A stretch of DNA of 64,000 bases. It comes from Hydnum rufescens UP504. Its lineage: Eukaryota > Basidiomycota > Agaricomycetes > Cantharellales > Hydnaceae. The position numbers and the translations under genes are program-made. Position 1 is the stretch's first letter. Each line of letters opens with the position of its first letter. Location: positions 144,632-208,631 of the forward strand of contig MU128958.1 in the NCBI GenBank assembly GCA_014904985.1, in the 5' to 3' direction. The notes under the pieces are model-generated. The model was not told where the DNA came from and searched no databases. It saw only the letters and a program-made list of their open reading frames with translations. Shown piece after piece: positions 50,699 through 61,387 of the stretch.

Positions 50699-51212
50699 AT
50701 GCAGCCTGTAAGAAACCCCCAAGCTCTCAACACTATTCGTCAGTCCTACACAACTTCCGATGTTATTTCGCACTCATCCAAGCGTCCGTTTCGCAGGTGC
50801 CGGAAGTGGGGGGATGGGCAAAAGTGGAGGCGGGATTACCATGGGTGGGCGTGGAGGGGATGTCCTCATCTCTTACCCGCATATCTGTGAGTCTTTATGT
50901 ACGTTAGTGACCTGATCGCCGTTCAAATCCGAGGATTACACAGTGCACGTCTACCACTGCTACAGTGGTACGCCGCCGCAAAACCCGGTCATACCCACTT
51001 GCTACAGCGATAACACATGCGGAATGCAGGTGAGATCGATTTTTCCCTCTTTTTTCTTGCTGCTAACTCACTGGCAATTACCACTCCGCATCGTTTATCG
51101 AAAATTTGAAGAGGCATGCATTACCAGGGGCCAGGAATCAACATGGTGCGATATCCCCTCACGAATACCCGCACCACCCCGCCAGCCCTCCGTCCTTCAG
51201 CCCCAACCCTAG
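50699..51212 (+). CDS. E-type glycine-module peptide, copy 3
   Basis: MQPVRNPQALNTIR is spliced (intron about 50740-50798) to GAGSGGMGKSGGGITMGGRG, then GDVLISYPHI. The intron about 50886-50940 leads to HVYHCYSGTPPQNPVIPTCY and SDNTCGMQ. The frame stays open to 51212 if the GTGAGA after GMQ is not used as a donor; copy 1 stops earlier. The C-terminus is therefore uncertain. Four cysteines follow the glycine block. No known domain. Confidence 0.45.
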
Positions 51213-51734
51213 TGCGCCACATCTGCCGGTGGACAAGAACACTCGCGGGGGGGAAATACCCTGCCCTATGAATCACGGTCATATCGGGGAGTATTGCTGT
51301 CAGTTCACCCCCCGCATGTGCACATACGGAGACCAACACCAATCCTGGGCGGCCCCTCTCTCAGAGTGCCACTGTACTATGCACACCGACCCCTCGGCGC
51401 GGGTTGGCAAGACCAAAGGCACACCCTAGTAGAAGCGTATCAGGCTCAGCTCATTATCTGTCTTGATCGGTACCTTCGGATAGCTTCAGCATTGCAGTTG
51501 CTGCTTTCCCGCCTGTTGCCACACATAAATAGTTGCAGAGACACCCCCCAGCGCCTTCCATCCTTCCGTATCTGTGGTACGCGTTGTATCCCTTCCCTCT
51601 TAGACAGAGGGCAATGTACTCCTTGCCTGCTCATATCTGGAAATCCAAAGATGGAACTCATAGTCTATCTATTTCCGCTCGACGGTGAAAGTCCTCGTCG
51701 GTTCGTCTGAAGCAAAGACCCACCAAAGGACGAA

Positions 51735-52025
51735 ATCACCATCGCAAAAGACGACGTCATTTGGGGGGTGAGATGATCCAATAGTTTCACGCCGCGAGAA
51801 TTTCTGGGAATCCACTTTGGAATCCAAGGTAAAAAATGGGGGTGCTTGCCTGTGGTGCGTGCCTGGGGGGCCATTTTTATTCGGAAGATATTCCAGATCA
51901 GATTCTTGATGCCGAAATCCCAATTCCAAGCTCAGAGTTGGAACTGCCGCTGGAATCGGAAGTTGATTCCAGCGAAATTCTCGCGACTCGGCTCGAAATA
52001 TATACCTCAGGCACAACGTGGATGC
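51735..52025 (+). pseudogene. Thiolase exon shard (F block, unit 2)
   Basis: AAATCACCATCGCAAAAGAC then GACGTCAT parallels the ITVSKDDVIR coding stretch of the thiolase gene (about 38670-38702), and CAGGCACAACGTGGATG near 52010 parallels the start of its next exon. The intervening piece is longer here than in the source. Confidence 0.4.
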
Positions 52026-52089
52026 AGTGGGTGAACCAGCCTTGCAGGGGAGTCGTTCTGCAATTCGGCATTGCCTAGTAGGAGTCCGT

Positions 52090-53250
52090 TCGGATCCACC
52101 TGACTGGCGGCAACTTCGGTAAATTCATTGTAGTTGTGGTGATAATGTTTGAAAGCTTTAAAGCTTTTGGTGGCTGAATAACATTTCCATCCTGTATGAT
52201 GTATATGTATATCTGTTTCCCCTTGCGCTTTGTAGTTTCCGTGGCTGACACTGGGATCAATTTCATGCATTTTTGCATACGATGCCCGCGTGCCCGCGCG
52301 ACAAACGAGTGGTCTAGTGATGCGGCACAACGGTTGACGGTGGAGCAGTGAATAGGGAATGGACTGCCCTCTGAACACTACTTCAAGGGGGAGGGGCATT
52401 GTGACTCGGGGATGATAATTCCATCAGAAATAATAAACCTTTCCTTACAGTGGCGCTAGGGAAAACACGCGGTGGATAAAATAAGGGCTGTACAGTACCC
52501 GAAACGCCCGATCGCGAATTAGTTTTCTACCTTACAAAAAATAATTCCACCAAGTTCTTCCGTGCCCACCCGTATCTTCCCTAGCGTTTTTTCTCGTAAG
52601 AAATCCCACGTTGTATGCCGCAACGATGACCTGTAAGGATATTTTTCTTGCGGCGGCGGCAGACGGCCCATTTTAGCCAAGAAGACTAGTATTCAGAAAT
52701 GTCCCAGGAAACGAATTAATGGCGGGAAAGTTCAGAGCCCCTATGATTAGATCATGTAAGCGGCACCCCCATCCCCAATCTATCCTATAGGCGCTGGCTC
52801 CAAAAACAGCCCTCATACGGTGCATCCCGCGAGTTCGATGTCGGCTCTTATCGCACCGCTTCTGTCGGCGTGGAAGAGGAGACTGGAGAAGCTAACGCAA
52901 GGCCGCGTCGACGGCCTATCGCTTTCTCCCTTCAATAGGTAACTTTTCTTCACTCTTCGGGTCGTAGCTTCGCTTAATTTGGGTGTTTCTATTCAGGCGC
53001 TACACATTCTACTTTCTATCGTACGTGCCTTCATCGATCAACAGATTTCATGCATTGCCTGATTAGGATGCTCTTCGTGCGCTCACAGGTGGTCGTTGGC
53101 TTAAGTTATGTCTTCTATTGCTTACTGTCAGTATAGATGCTAAGCACCTCGTCCCCTTTACTACACATAGCAGGCGAAATGGCCATTACGGGGGCTGTCA
53201 TGAGCTCAAGATCGGCGTCATCACCCGCAACAACAACATAGTGAACGAGG
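52090..53250. other. Part of unit 2 with no counterpart
   Basis: About 1.2 kb present only in unit 2. Minus-strand frames such as HHTGWKCYSATKSFKAFKHY (about 52140-52210) show no known features. No element ends recognised. Confidence 0.35.
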
Positions 53251-53791
53251 AAAGGTTATGTAGGTGATCAACGATGTGAACGATAGAATTCTGAAGGGGA
53301 GCGTGAATGCTCGAGCGGAGAGAGGGCGAGCTGAAGAAAATAGACGTTATAATCGTGTACACTAGCCAGTTTTATGGTTTACAGGATAGGAGGAAAATAT
53401 GTGGTCAAACGAGAAACAAAAATAGTAAAAAACACGAGGGTAAGAGAACATGACCAGGACACCCCGCACAGGCGTAGGGAACCATTTGTGAACCTAGGGG
53501 ATTCTCCAAATGGCGTAGGCGCGCTTGTGTCCGCCATATTACCAAATAGGGGTCGTCATCCGTACCGTTAACTCCCCCCCATCGGATCCGAATTCCAACA
53601 TAACATTCTCAAGCAACTCGTCATTCAAGCTCGCCGCGAGTATGAAGCCGACATAGAGTAACGCGCTAAGCACCAGTCCTCCCTTATGCCTTGTCTCATC
53701 CTCAAAACATGCGGTCGGGCTTCATAGTGCACTTCTTTCTCGCTGAACGTTCTAACTGGCGCTGGAACGGAGCGCATCAGAAGGGGCCACT

Positions 53792-53977
53792 TTTTGGGAT
53801 AAAGAACCTCGTGTGTGTCGCGGAGGTACAAACCAGTGGGGTATGTACATGGGTACCTACGTTATATATAGTAAAAAAGGGGGCGGCCATAGGATAGGCC
53901 GGACAAGCGGGGAGGGGTGAGGCCGCAGACGAGTGGCACGTGACGTACGCCGTAGCCAATAACCGCCCATTTCAACA
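53792..53977 (-). mobile_element. Solo LTR of the small LTR element
   Basis: 186 bp. Read on the minus strand it starts TGTTGAAATGGGCGGTTATT and ends TTTATCCCAAAA, matching the two LTRs at 60544 and 62677. A perfect 5-bp target duplication CCACT flanks it (53787-53791 and 53978-53982). Units 1 and 3 lack it, so insertion followed the unit duplication. Contains a TATATATA-like box. Confidence 0.85.
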
Positions 53978-54554
53978 CCACTTTCATCCGTCGTTCTTGA
54001 ACCTGGCATTAAAGACATCCTTATTGCCGATGCTGAAGATTTCTTGGCTATAAGCCGATCGAGGGCCTTCAGTCACCGACGTCGGGAATTAATGCTTGTA
54101 TAGTTACCAATTCAGCAGATGTTGGCCGGGTCGAGAACTGTTGCTAGAGGAACTGTCGCTGTATTTTCGTCCCTGTTTCTTTTGAGTAGTACCAACTCTG
54201 CCTTTATATCAGGGTTTGTCCTTGGGGGCACGTGTGATGACAGGTTTATTCACCGTATTGACCGCTTTTCCAGGCTTGAGGCTTGAACTACTTGGTTACC
54301 ATGAGTTTCTAAGTCAGCAAGTGACCGCAGTAGGATTTTGTCACCATCATCAATGTAGCAGCAGCCCCGACCTCATTCTTGTGTTTTTTATGTGTCAGTA
54401 TCTACTTCAATAGTAGGCTCAGGACTAGCGAGGATGCGTGAGAGCAGTGCGGTGATCATCTTAGACGGATCCATGATACGAAGCAGGTAAACCATGAGGC
54501 GGAGAATGAATGTGCAAAGCTTCAATAGGATCAAGAACTAAGTTGTCTCGAAGG

Positions 54555-55170
54555 TCACCCGGGTACCAATGCCAAAATCCACCGTACCCAGGAATTCAAT
54601 TCCCTGACATTGGGTCCAGTAACGAAAAATCCATGAAGGACACCGGCCACCCAGATGGCGGCCTTTTTGATGCATAGGTGCTCCCAGGGGGAAGATTCGC
54701 ACATTTCTCTGCGAGCCAAGTCATTAGGGGCCACAACACCAATTCTGCGAGAAAAGTAGGTCCCTACGAGTCGAGTGAGGGGAAAGGAAAGTTTCTGTCT
54801 CTTTGTTGACACCCCACGCTCCATTGACGTGGAGAGCCCAAGCGATGTGATTCCATCGAACCATTAACCAAGGGTTAATTCGTTTGGTCCAGTACTTTTG
54901 GACAGCAACGTCTATGCCGGGAAAATAAGGATATATTGGGGAAAGAAGAGACGAAGGAGGAGTGGGTCAGGGATTGCCGCTGGATTAAATCCTGGCGACG
55001 CGCCGCTGTTCGTATTTGGTGAGATAGTGGCCGTTATCGCTGATTCATACGGAATACTATAGTTGGTGGTGCCATACGCGCCAGACTGGGCAGTTCGCGG
55101 TGCTTTTCGAAGGCGATGAGAGCCTGCAAAATATAATGCGCCTGCACTTTGGAGAGCATACAATCATTCG
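54555..55170 (-). pseudogene. H-block coding relic, unit 2
   Basis: Copy of 47560-48220. Keeps LCIKKAAIWVAGVLHGFFVT, NSWVRWILALVP and ISPNTNSGASPGFNPAAIP, with a longer continuous frame at the front (about 54740-54824). Still broken overall; no family recognised. Confidence 0.3.
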
Positions 55171-56207
55171 AATGATCATCCACCTCACTTGCAAGGCCTC
55201 CGGGAACACAAGGAGCACCAATCTATCCACGCCGCAATCTGCGCGATACGCGCCACACGGACATCTATCGGCTTCACTGGAAAAATACAGTTCACACTGG
55301 TATCACCGCCGGCGCCCAGGGAAGACTGACATCCAGTTAATGACCGAGGAGAGAGTGCAAGCGAATAACCAAGCAGATATCAAGCAAGGGCCTCCTGAAG
55401 ATGACTGTCCCCAACGGGTGACCCAACTTGGCGCCAGATATCGTCCAGGGTTGTACAATGTACACCGCAAATCATATGCGTTATCATGTATTTCAGTGAA
55501 GGTACGCGGGTGGATGAGGACATCGTGAGAGAGAGTATGAGCAGAAGGACCCAAGGAGATGGCCTCCCCAAGATTCCAACATCTGGAAGCAAAAACCGGA
55601 AATTCGGCGCCACAACTCAACGCCGGCCCACGATGAAGGGTGTGTAAGTCAGTAAATACGGTATTTAGGCCCACAAATTCTATCTACAGAACTATATTAA
55701 TAGTTATATTTTAAAGTGACTTGAGAAGTCCCGGGCGAATTTGAAGAAGATAATCGAAATTCCAAAAAAGGAAATTTCTGACTTCTCGCGCGCGCAAGGC
55801 TGGTTCATATGGGGAATGAATGAGAAGTAGAGATAACAAAGATAAAGGGAGACTCCCAAGCATCCTATGTACTTCACGCCGGAGGGTCGAGATGGGCTCT
55901 TAATTTGATCCCTTGACTTACGCAGGTTTCGATGCAAAAGATAATCACTAATCACTATGTACAGCTACACTATGCACTAAGCTGTCGATCAAGAACCAGA
56001 GACTATCATTCATAGAATCTGGCAGATCTGATCTGCATCAACAGCTATATGTAGCTTGTTTCGTATGTGTGTATATAACACCATCTGGATCCACCGGCGG
56101 GGTGCCGGGTGGGCCCCCGGACACGAGAGCGAACAAGGGTGTGTGGCGGTGCTGGCTTTCGGCGATCGCCGTTTCCCATCTGCTCCACTGTCTAATGATC
56201 AGTTGCA

Positions 56208-56405
56208 ATGAACCCCTTTCTGCCGATCTACCCTGTCAGGGACATAATATCAGAATGGGTGACCTTTTTCCGTGCTGTCCCCAGAATTCAAAGGTATGTT
56301 TTCGGGTTCCTCTGGCTGGAGGGTCTCCTCATTTGGTCCATTGCGGGCTCGGTTCCTTTAAACGGGATTCTAGAGGATTTCTACCGTGAGATAGGTATTC
56401 CATAA
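56208..56405 (+). pseudogene. A'-block short frame with hydrophobic stretch
   Basis: MNPFLPIYPVRDIISEWVTF continues to RYVFGFLWLEGLLIW and stops at 56405. The unit-1 copy (42115-42310) has the same DNA with frame shifts. It may be an exon of a lost membrane protein; no family recognised. Confidence 0.3.
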
Positions 56406-56673
56406 CTACCCAGGTACTATTTAACCTAGCCACACTGACAACCGCGCCCCGATAGTGGAGAGTACGTCCCCTTCTAATCCCTCAAGACTACACATCTCCC
56501 ATCGAAAAATGGGTTCCAACCCCCGCTCAGGCTTACTCAAACGACTGACCAAGGCTTTTCCAGGTACCAACTCATCGGGAGTCAACCCTTCTCCAACCAA
56601 CTGACACTTCCCCGTCTTAGGTCCACGCCGATTCGTCCACCTCTTTTCAAAGCAATTATCTTCCCCGGATTTC

Positions 56674-57371
56674 TTGCCAGTAAAGGGCCCCCTTGATTCT
56701 GCCGAGCCCTCACCTCCGGTTCAGCCTTCTGAGGAATCTTCCCTAGCCCCACCTCTTGTTGAGTCCTCGGATCACATTCGATCCAGACAATCTCCAGCGG
56801 TCCTTGCTCCATCCCCGCCCCCAGCTCTCATGCCGAACCACGGCTATCCTAGGGTTACGCTGAAAATAAGTAAGATATCCCCCCCCGAGTCACATGTACC
56901 CAATTGCTAAACTTTTCGCAACAGAAACCGGTAGTGGAGGATCTGCCCAGGGTCCCGTCGCTATTGGCGGAGATGCTGGTAGTGTTGGCTATATCAGCGA
57001 GAGGCCAAGAATTGACCTGGCGAACTCGGGTGAGTCACAAGGTTTGTTTGCGGTTGGTAACGAGCCTCCTTACTACCCCACTCTCGCTACGGCCACGCAC
57101 AGGGATGACAAACATGGCGATCGCGGGACGTGATGGAAGGGTCGGTGCCATCAGCACCTTAATCAATTTGCAACAAGAATCTTATCATATTGATATCGGT
57201 GAGTGGCTTCAAAGGTCCTTTTCATTCCCTCTCCCTCATGACTCTGTAGAGACCGGTGCAGGCGGAACAGCAAACTCGACGGAGATAGGTGATACTAATA
57301 CTCGTACTCCCGACGATTCGTGTGTGCTTGGGCTAGATAGAATTTCCGATGTATATGAAGCAACACTGTAG
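56674..57371 (+). CDS. Glycine-rich module protein, unit 3 copy (best-kept array copy)
   Basis: Pro/Ser-rich segment (EPSPPVQPSEESSLAPP, LAPSPPPALMPNHGYPRV), then a GTAAG...CAG intron (about 56868-56930) to KTGSGGSAQGPVAIGGDAGS, then VGYISERPRIDLANSG. Two more introns (about 57029-57102 and 57200-57249) join MAIAGRDGRVGAISTLINLQ, then QESYHIDIETGAGGTANST, ending DVYEATL at 57371. Introns keep phase and splice ends. No ATG was found at the 5' end of the Pro/Ser-rich exon and the TATA box seen in unit 1 is lost; translation may start at the internal MPNHGYPRV. The two glycine blocks line up with those of the minus-strand gene at 40516-40999. Function unknown. Confidence 0.45.
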
Positions 57372-57714
57372 AGGGCGGCTCGTCTTAGTCCCTATGATTT
57401 TCTCCCAATGGTGCGATCCCATCGTTCCCGCTAGCTTGAAAACCAAGGAAAATTCGACCAATTTACGTAACTTTTAATTCCGGGCTCCTAATCAGGGCCA
57501 CAATAGCACTTCCCACATCCATGCTTCCCAAATAATGAATATCGAAGTAGGAATGCCGAGGAAGCCATATTGTTACGATTCCAACACTTCGAATTCAGCC
57601 GCCCCCCGAGTCCGATACAAGGCGACAAAATCGATTCCGAGCTATCAAGTCGAGTCCAAATAACCCAGAGAAATGGTTGTGTAAAAGTGCAGCTATCGGT
57701 AGCCTGAAAGCACC

Positions 57715-57800
57715 CTAAAAATGACGCCATTCGCAGGTTAGATGATGCAACATTGTGGCATCATTATATAGGTATCCCAGGCACAACACGGTCAGCCTGC
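57715..57800 (+). pseudogene. Thiolase exon shard (F block, unit 3)
   Basis: AATGACGCCATTCGCAGG and, about 60 bp on, CCAGGCACAACACGG, which matches the thiolase exon start at about 38777. Confidence 0.4.
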
Positions 57801-58985
57801 TCAATCGTCCTGAAATTCGGCGTTTGCGTCGCTGAAGGTCCCTCAACAACTAATTAGATTAGAATCACAATCTCTGGCATCGGGGGTAGGATTAGCGTGG
57901 AAAATAGGGTGTAATAAGGCCTAGATATAAGGGTCTTCTTAGATCCACCAACGATCGATAATTACCAAGCGACAGTTCTTCGGGGAGATGTTGCGGAGCT
58001 GTTGCTAAAGGGACTGCCGCCATTTCTCTATCCACATTTCTTTTGAGTGTATATAGTTTCTAATGATGAAACTTGTGGATATGGGAGGTTTAGTACTCCG
58101 GGAACTGACGATGAGGGTGGATGGATTCTTATAGGGGAGCCTAAGTGCTCGAGCGGAGTCAGGGCGGGCGAGACAAAAGAGACTGTTGTATTCGTGAGTA
58201 CTGGCCAATATATGGCCTACAGGATAGGAGAGAATTACATGGAGTACAAGCAAGAGAATAGAGATGTACTAAATAAAATACAGGAGTAAACTAGGAAGAC
58301 AGAGACGGACACAGGGCACTGCTAATGGACCTAGGAGATGTCCTCCGAATGGGGCAGGCACGCTTGTATCCATCATGATTACCAAATAGGGGTCACCCCC
58401 CCCTAAACCGTCATTCGGCCCATCAGATCCCAACTCCAACAGAAACAGCCTCATCTCTGCCTGTATATGAGATTTTGTCCTTCGGGGTACCTTTGATGAC
58501 ATATTTATTCACGGGATTGACCGCCGCTTCTCAGGCTTGATGTCTGCTTGGTTGCTACATGTTTCTGAGTCTGCAGTGAGGATCTCGTCATCATCATTTG
58601 AGACAGTGGCTCTTACATTTTTTTATGTGTCACAGTGTCTGCTTTAATAGAAGCCTCAGGTTTGGAATTGTCTTTCTTCCGTGGTGCCATGATAACACAA
58701 AAGGTCTGATGATGCAATGCTGGAAAGTGACTCGCAGTGAGCTAGAAATGTGGGTAGGAATGTTGTTGCAGCCGAACACAAGCAGTGGTTCATCAAAAAA
58801 CCGACGGTTCTTTTTACTGTAGAAAGGTTTGACAGTCGGTGGACCGGATGGAGCCTAATCAATATGACACATGTGGGTATAAAGTATTACTCGTGCATAT
58901 GAACAAGGTCCCAATGCCGATGTGCAAACAAACCAATCTCACAATTAAACAGGCTGGACTATTCCTGAGCCTCTCCTCAGGGGTA

Positions 58986-59262
58986 TCGAGTGCTTTCGAA
59001 AGTTATGCCCCAGCGCAGACCTGACAGCCACGGTTATTACAACATCGTCATCGCGAGGCACCTGCAGAGCTGCAACTCCAGAGGGTGTGGCGGAGAGGTG
59101 TGCAGCGACTCGTGGGATGGGTTCCACAGTGAAATAGTGTTACCGGAAACTGACCCCCCGAGAGAATAAGAGGAGATACACCGGATAGCGGACTCCACAT
59201 AGAGAGTGCACAAGAACCGCAGCCAGCTGGATCTTTTTGCAGCCGGTGTTATGGATTAACCC
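58986..59262 (-). pseudogene. Inverted thiolase 5' fragment
   Basis: Minus-strand copy of about 37585-37860 (promoter, start and first coding part). It reads ATPSGVAALQVPRDDDVVIT in the same frame as its PTS2-like start, without the extra T seen at 37769 in the main gene. The ATG is GTG here, and the copy stops at the array boundary. Confidence 0.75.
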
Positions 59263-59265
59263 ACA

Positions 59266-59520
59266 CGCCCTTTTCCTACATCTGAAGTATCTCCTCACAA
59301 TATACTGCATAATAGTGTATATTGCTGTGGTTAGCACGGAAATACCGGCCCCGCACCTCTTCGGCGCCAAAACCAGTCTTAAAGAAACAATAGGGGTCTG
59401 GACCGGAGCCTGTAGACCTGGATGGATAGCAGGAGAATGTACTACAAAAAAGGCGAAACGGAAAGCTCCTCACTCCACCGCAAGGGGCTTGAGACCTAGT
59501 TACGGATGCAAGGGGGGGGG
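59266..59520 (+). pseudogene. UTP11 fragment
   Basis: Degenerate direct copy of about 36052-36296, for example TCTGAAGTATCTCCTCACA and AGCACGGAAATACCGGCC. It ends in a G run (59510-59526), where sequence jumps to a copy of 37465 onward. Confidence 0.75.
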
Positions 59521-59524
59521 AGGG

Positions 59525-60270
59525 GGGTAAAAACATCATACGAAAATTCGGCTGGTAGGGCCCACGTGCACATTTCGACTTCATCAGGATTCAAGTGTCG
59601 CATGCGATGGGGCATGAGCACTCCACTCCACAGGGTCACATGACTGAAAGGGGTTGATTCGTAACACCGGCTGCAAAAGGATCCAGCTGGCCGCGGTTCT
59701 TATGCAGGGTATACTCTCCCTATAGGAGTTCGCTATCCGGAGTATCCCCTCTTATTCTCGGGCAGTCAGTTCCCGGTAGCACTATTTCACCATGGAACAT
59801 ATCCGACAACTCACTACACACCTCTCCACACTGCAGCGATGAGGATGTTGCAATAACTGTGGCTGTCAGGCCCGCGCTGGGGCACAAAGGAAAAGGCCAA
59901 TTCAAGGACATCAGGTCAGCAATAGTTCCATCTGCAAATTTCTCTCTGCATCTAGTCTCAACCTGGCTCTTCACAGGTCTGATGGATTTTTAACTGCCTT
60001 TTTGAAATCTGCTATCGCCAAGTTAAATATTAACCCAGCTTTTATTGAAGATATCACAATGGGAAACATGCTGCTTGCAGACACTGGGTACATCACTGTG
60101 CAGCAGCTCTCACCGCAGGTCTTCCACTCACTACACCCACCCAAGTTGCAAACTGATTCCAGTCTTTTTACCCCCCCTATCCAGTGGCAAAAGCAAAATG
60201 TGTTTACTATTCCCTGTGTTTTCCATATCACATCAGCAAACTCACTGGCTGGTCCCATTGGTGCGGATCT
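59525..60270 (+). pseudogene. Thiolase upstream and 5' gene fragment, direct copy
   Basis: Collinear with about 37465-38118, then jumps to about 38710-38790, so roughly 590 bp of the source is missing. It keeps MEHIRQL at the start, the intron, and a frame reading KSAIAKLNINPAFIEDITMG. Stops and frame shifts make it non-functional. Confidence 0.75.
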
Positions 60271-60543
60271 GACACTTGGTTCTGTATGGTTATAACCGTT
60301 GTAACCGAGTTGACCTCAGAAAATGAATCTGTGAGTCACTTAGAGAGGCTTCACTGCTCATTTGGCTTGTTTTTCTTTATTTTGGTCCAACTTCAATAGA
60401 ATAAATAAGACTATTGCAAATGACAATAATCGCCATGACTCACAAATGAGTTAATGTAGAAAGAATTAAATGTGGTGTAACATGTCTCTTTTGTAAGTCC
60501 GGCAGGACATGGTCCTGAAATGATGGGAGCAAGTGGGCAAGGC

Positions 60544-60725
60544 TGTTGAAATGGGCAGTTATCGACTACAGCATATGTTTGTCATGTGCCACTTGATCTA
60601 CCCTCTCCACTTGTCTGGCCTATCCTATGACTGCCCCCTTTTTACTATATATATTGTAGATGCTTGATGTACATACCCCACTGGTTTGTACCTCCACAAC
60701 ACACATGAGGTTCTTTATCCCAAAA
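60544..60725 (+). repeat. 5' LTR
   Basis: 182 bp; about 90 percent identical by eye to the 3' LTR. Contains CTATATATATTGTAGA, a likely TATA box. Confidence 0.85.
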
Positions 60726-61387
60726 CAAACCAGTGAACCTCTGTGTTTTTCTATGTGACTAAACCCGTGACCATTGGGATGAACTGTGCTGTAGTCCATG
60801 ACATCAATACCACATCTGAAAACCTGCCATTCATGCCTTTTCTGCTTCTAAAGTGCATGACTATTCTGTTGCCCATCTGGGGGCACCCCTGTCTATACCT
60901 GAGAGTACCTGTTCTTTGGGGAAACCTCTACTTGCACCTGGGATCGACATTCTACCTGTGCTTGTGAACCCGTGTCCCATGTCTACTGTGACTGTTGGAC
61001 CTGTGTCTTTTTCGGGGATTTTTTCTATTGCCACTGCACCATGTTGGTGAGGTGGAGGATTTAGTTGGGTGTTTGGGTGGGCTCCAGCCCTGGACCCAGA
61101 ACACTATTTTTGAGACATGCATGAGGAAGTCTCTGGACTTGGCTCACAACTCTCGGGTCTTTTAGGTGGGATGGAGGTGGCACTTGGGCAAGGGGGATTT
61201 GTCATTGGCCATGGCCTGGCTCACTGTTTTGGGATGCATGTGAGGGGATTTGGATTTCCGGCCCACGGTTCTTGACGTCATCAAGACATCCGCCATTATA
61301 TTTTTCAGTTTATGGTTTATGTGAGAGGATTTGGATATCCAGCTTGTGGTACATGACATTTTTGGTCTCCAGTTCATGTGAGGGAGC

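Larger units (their letters stand above)
48381..55370. repeat. Tandem array, unit 2
   Basis: Sub-blocks: A 48385-48670; BC/D 48670-49690 (block A' missing); E twice, 49840-50470 (degenerate) and 50655-51690; F 51690-52090; unique 52090-53250; pre-G 53250-53610; solo LTR insertion; G 53985-54420; H 54425-55345. Block G runs directly into H here, whereas unit 1 has about 1 kb between them. Confidence 0.7.
55371..58985. repeat. Tandem array, unit 3 (right end truncated)
   Basis: Sub-blocks: A 55375-55580; an AT-rich insert 55580-56060 with no counterpart; A' 56205-56400; BC 56400-57340; D 57340-57720; F 57720-57960; G 57960-58985. Blocks E and H are absent. The unit ends abruptly at about 58985, where an inverted thiolase fragment begins. 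Confidence 0.7.

Noticed and set aside
41815..58985. A biosynthetic gene cluster in the accessory region
   Set aside because: No polyketide, peptide, terpene synthase, P450 or transporter signature was found; frames are short and broken.
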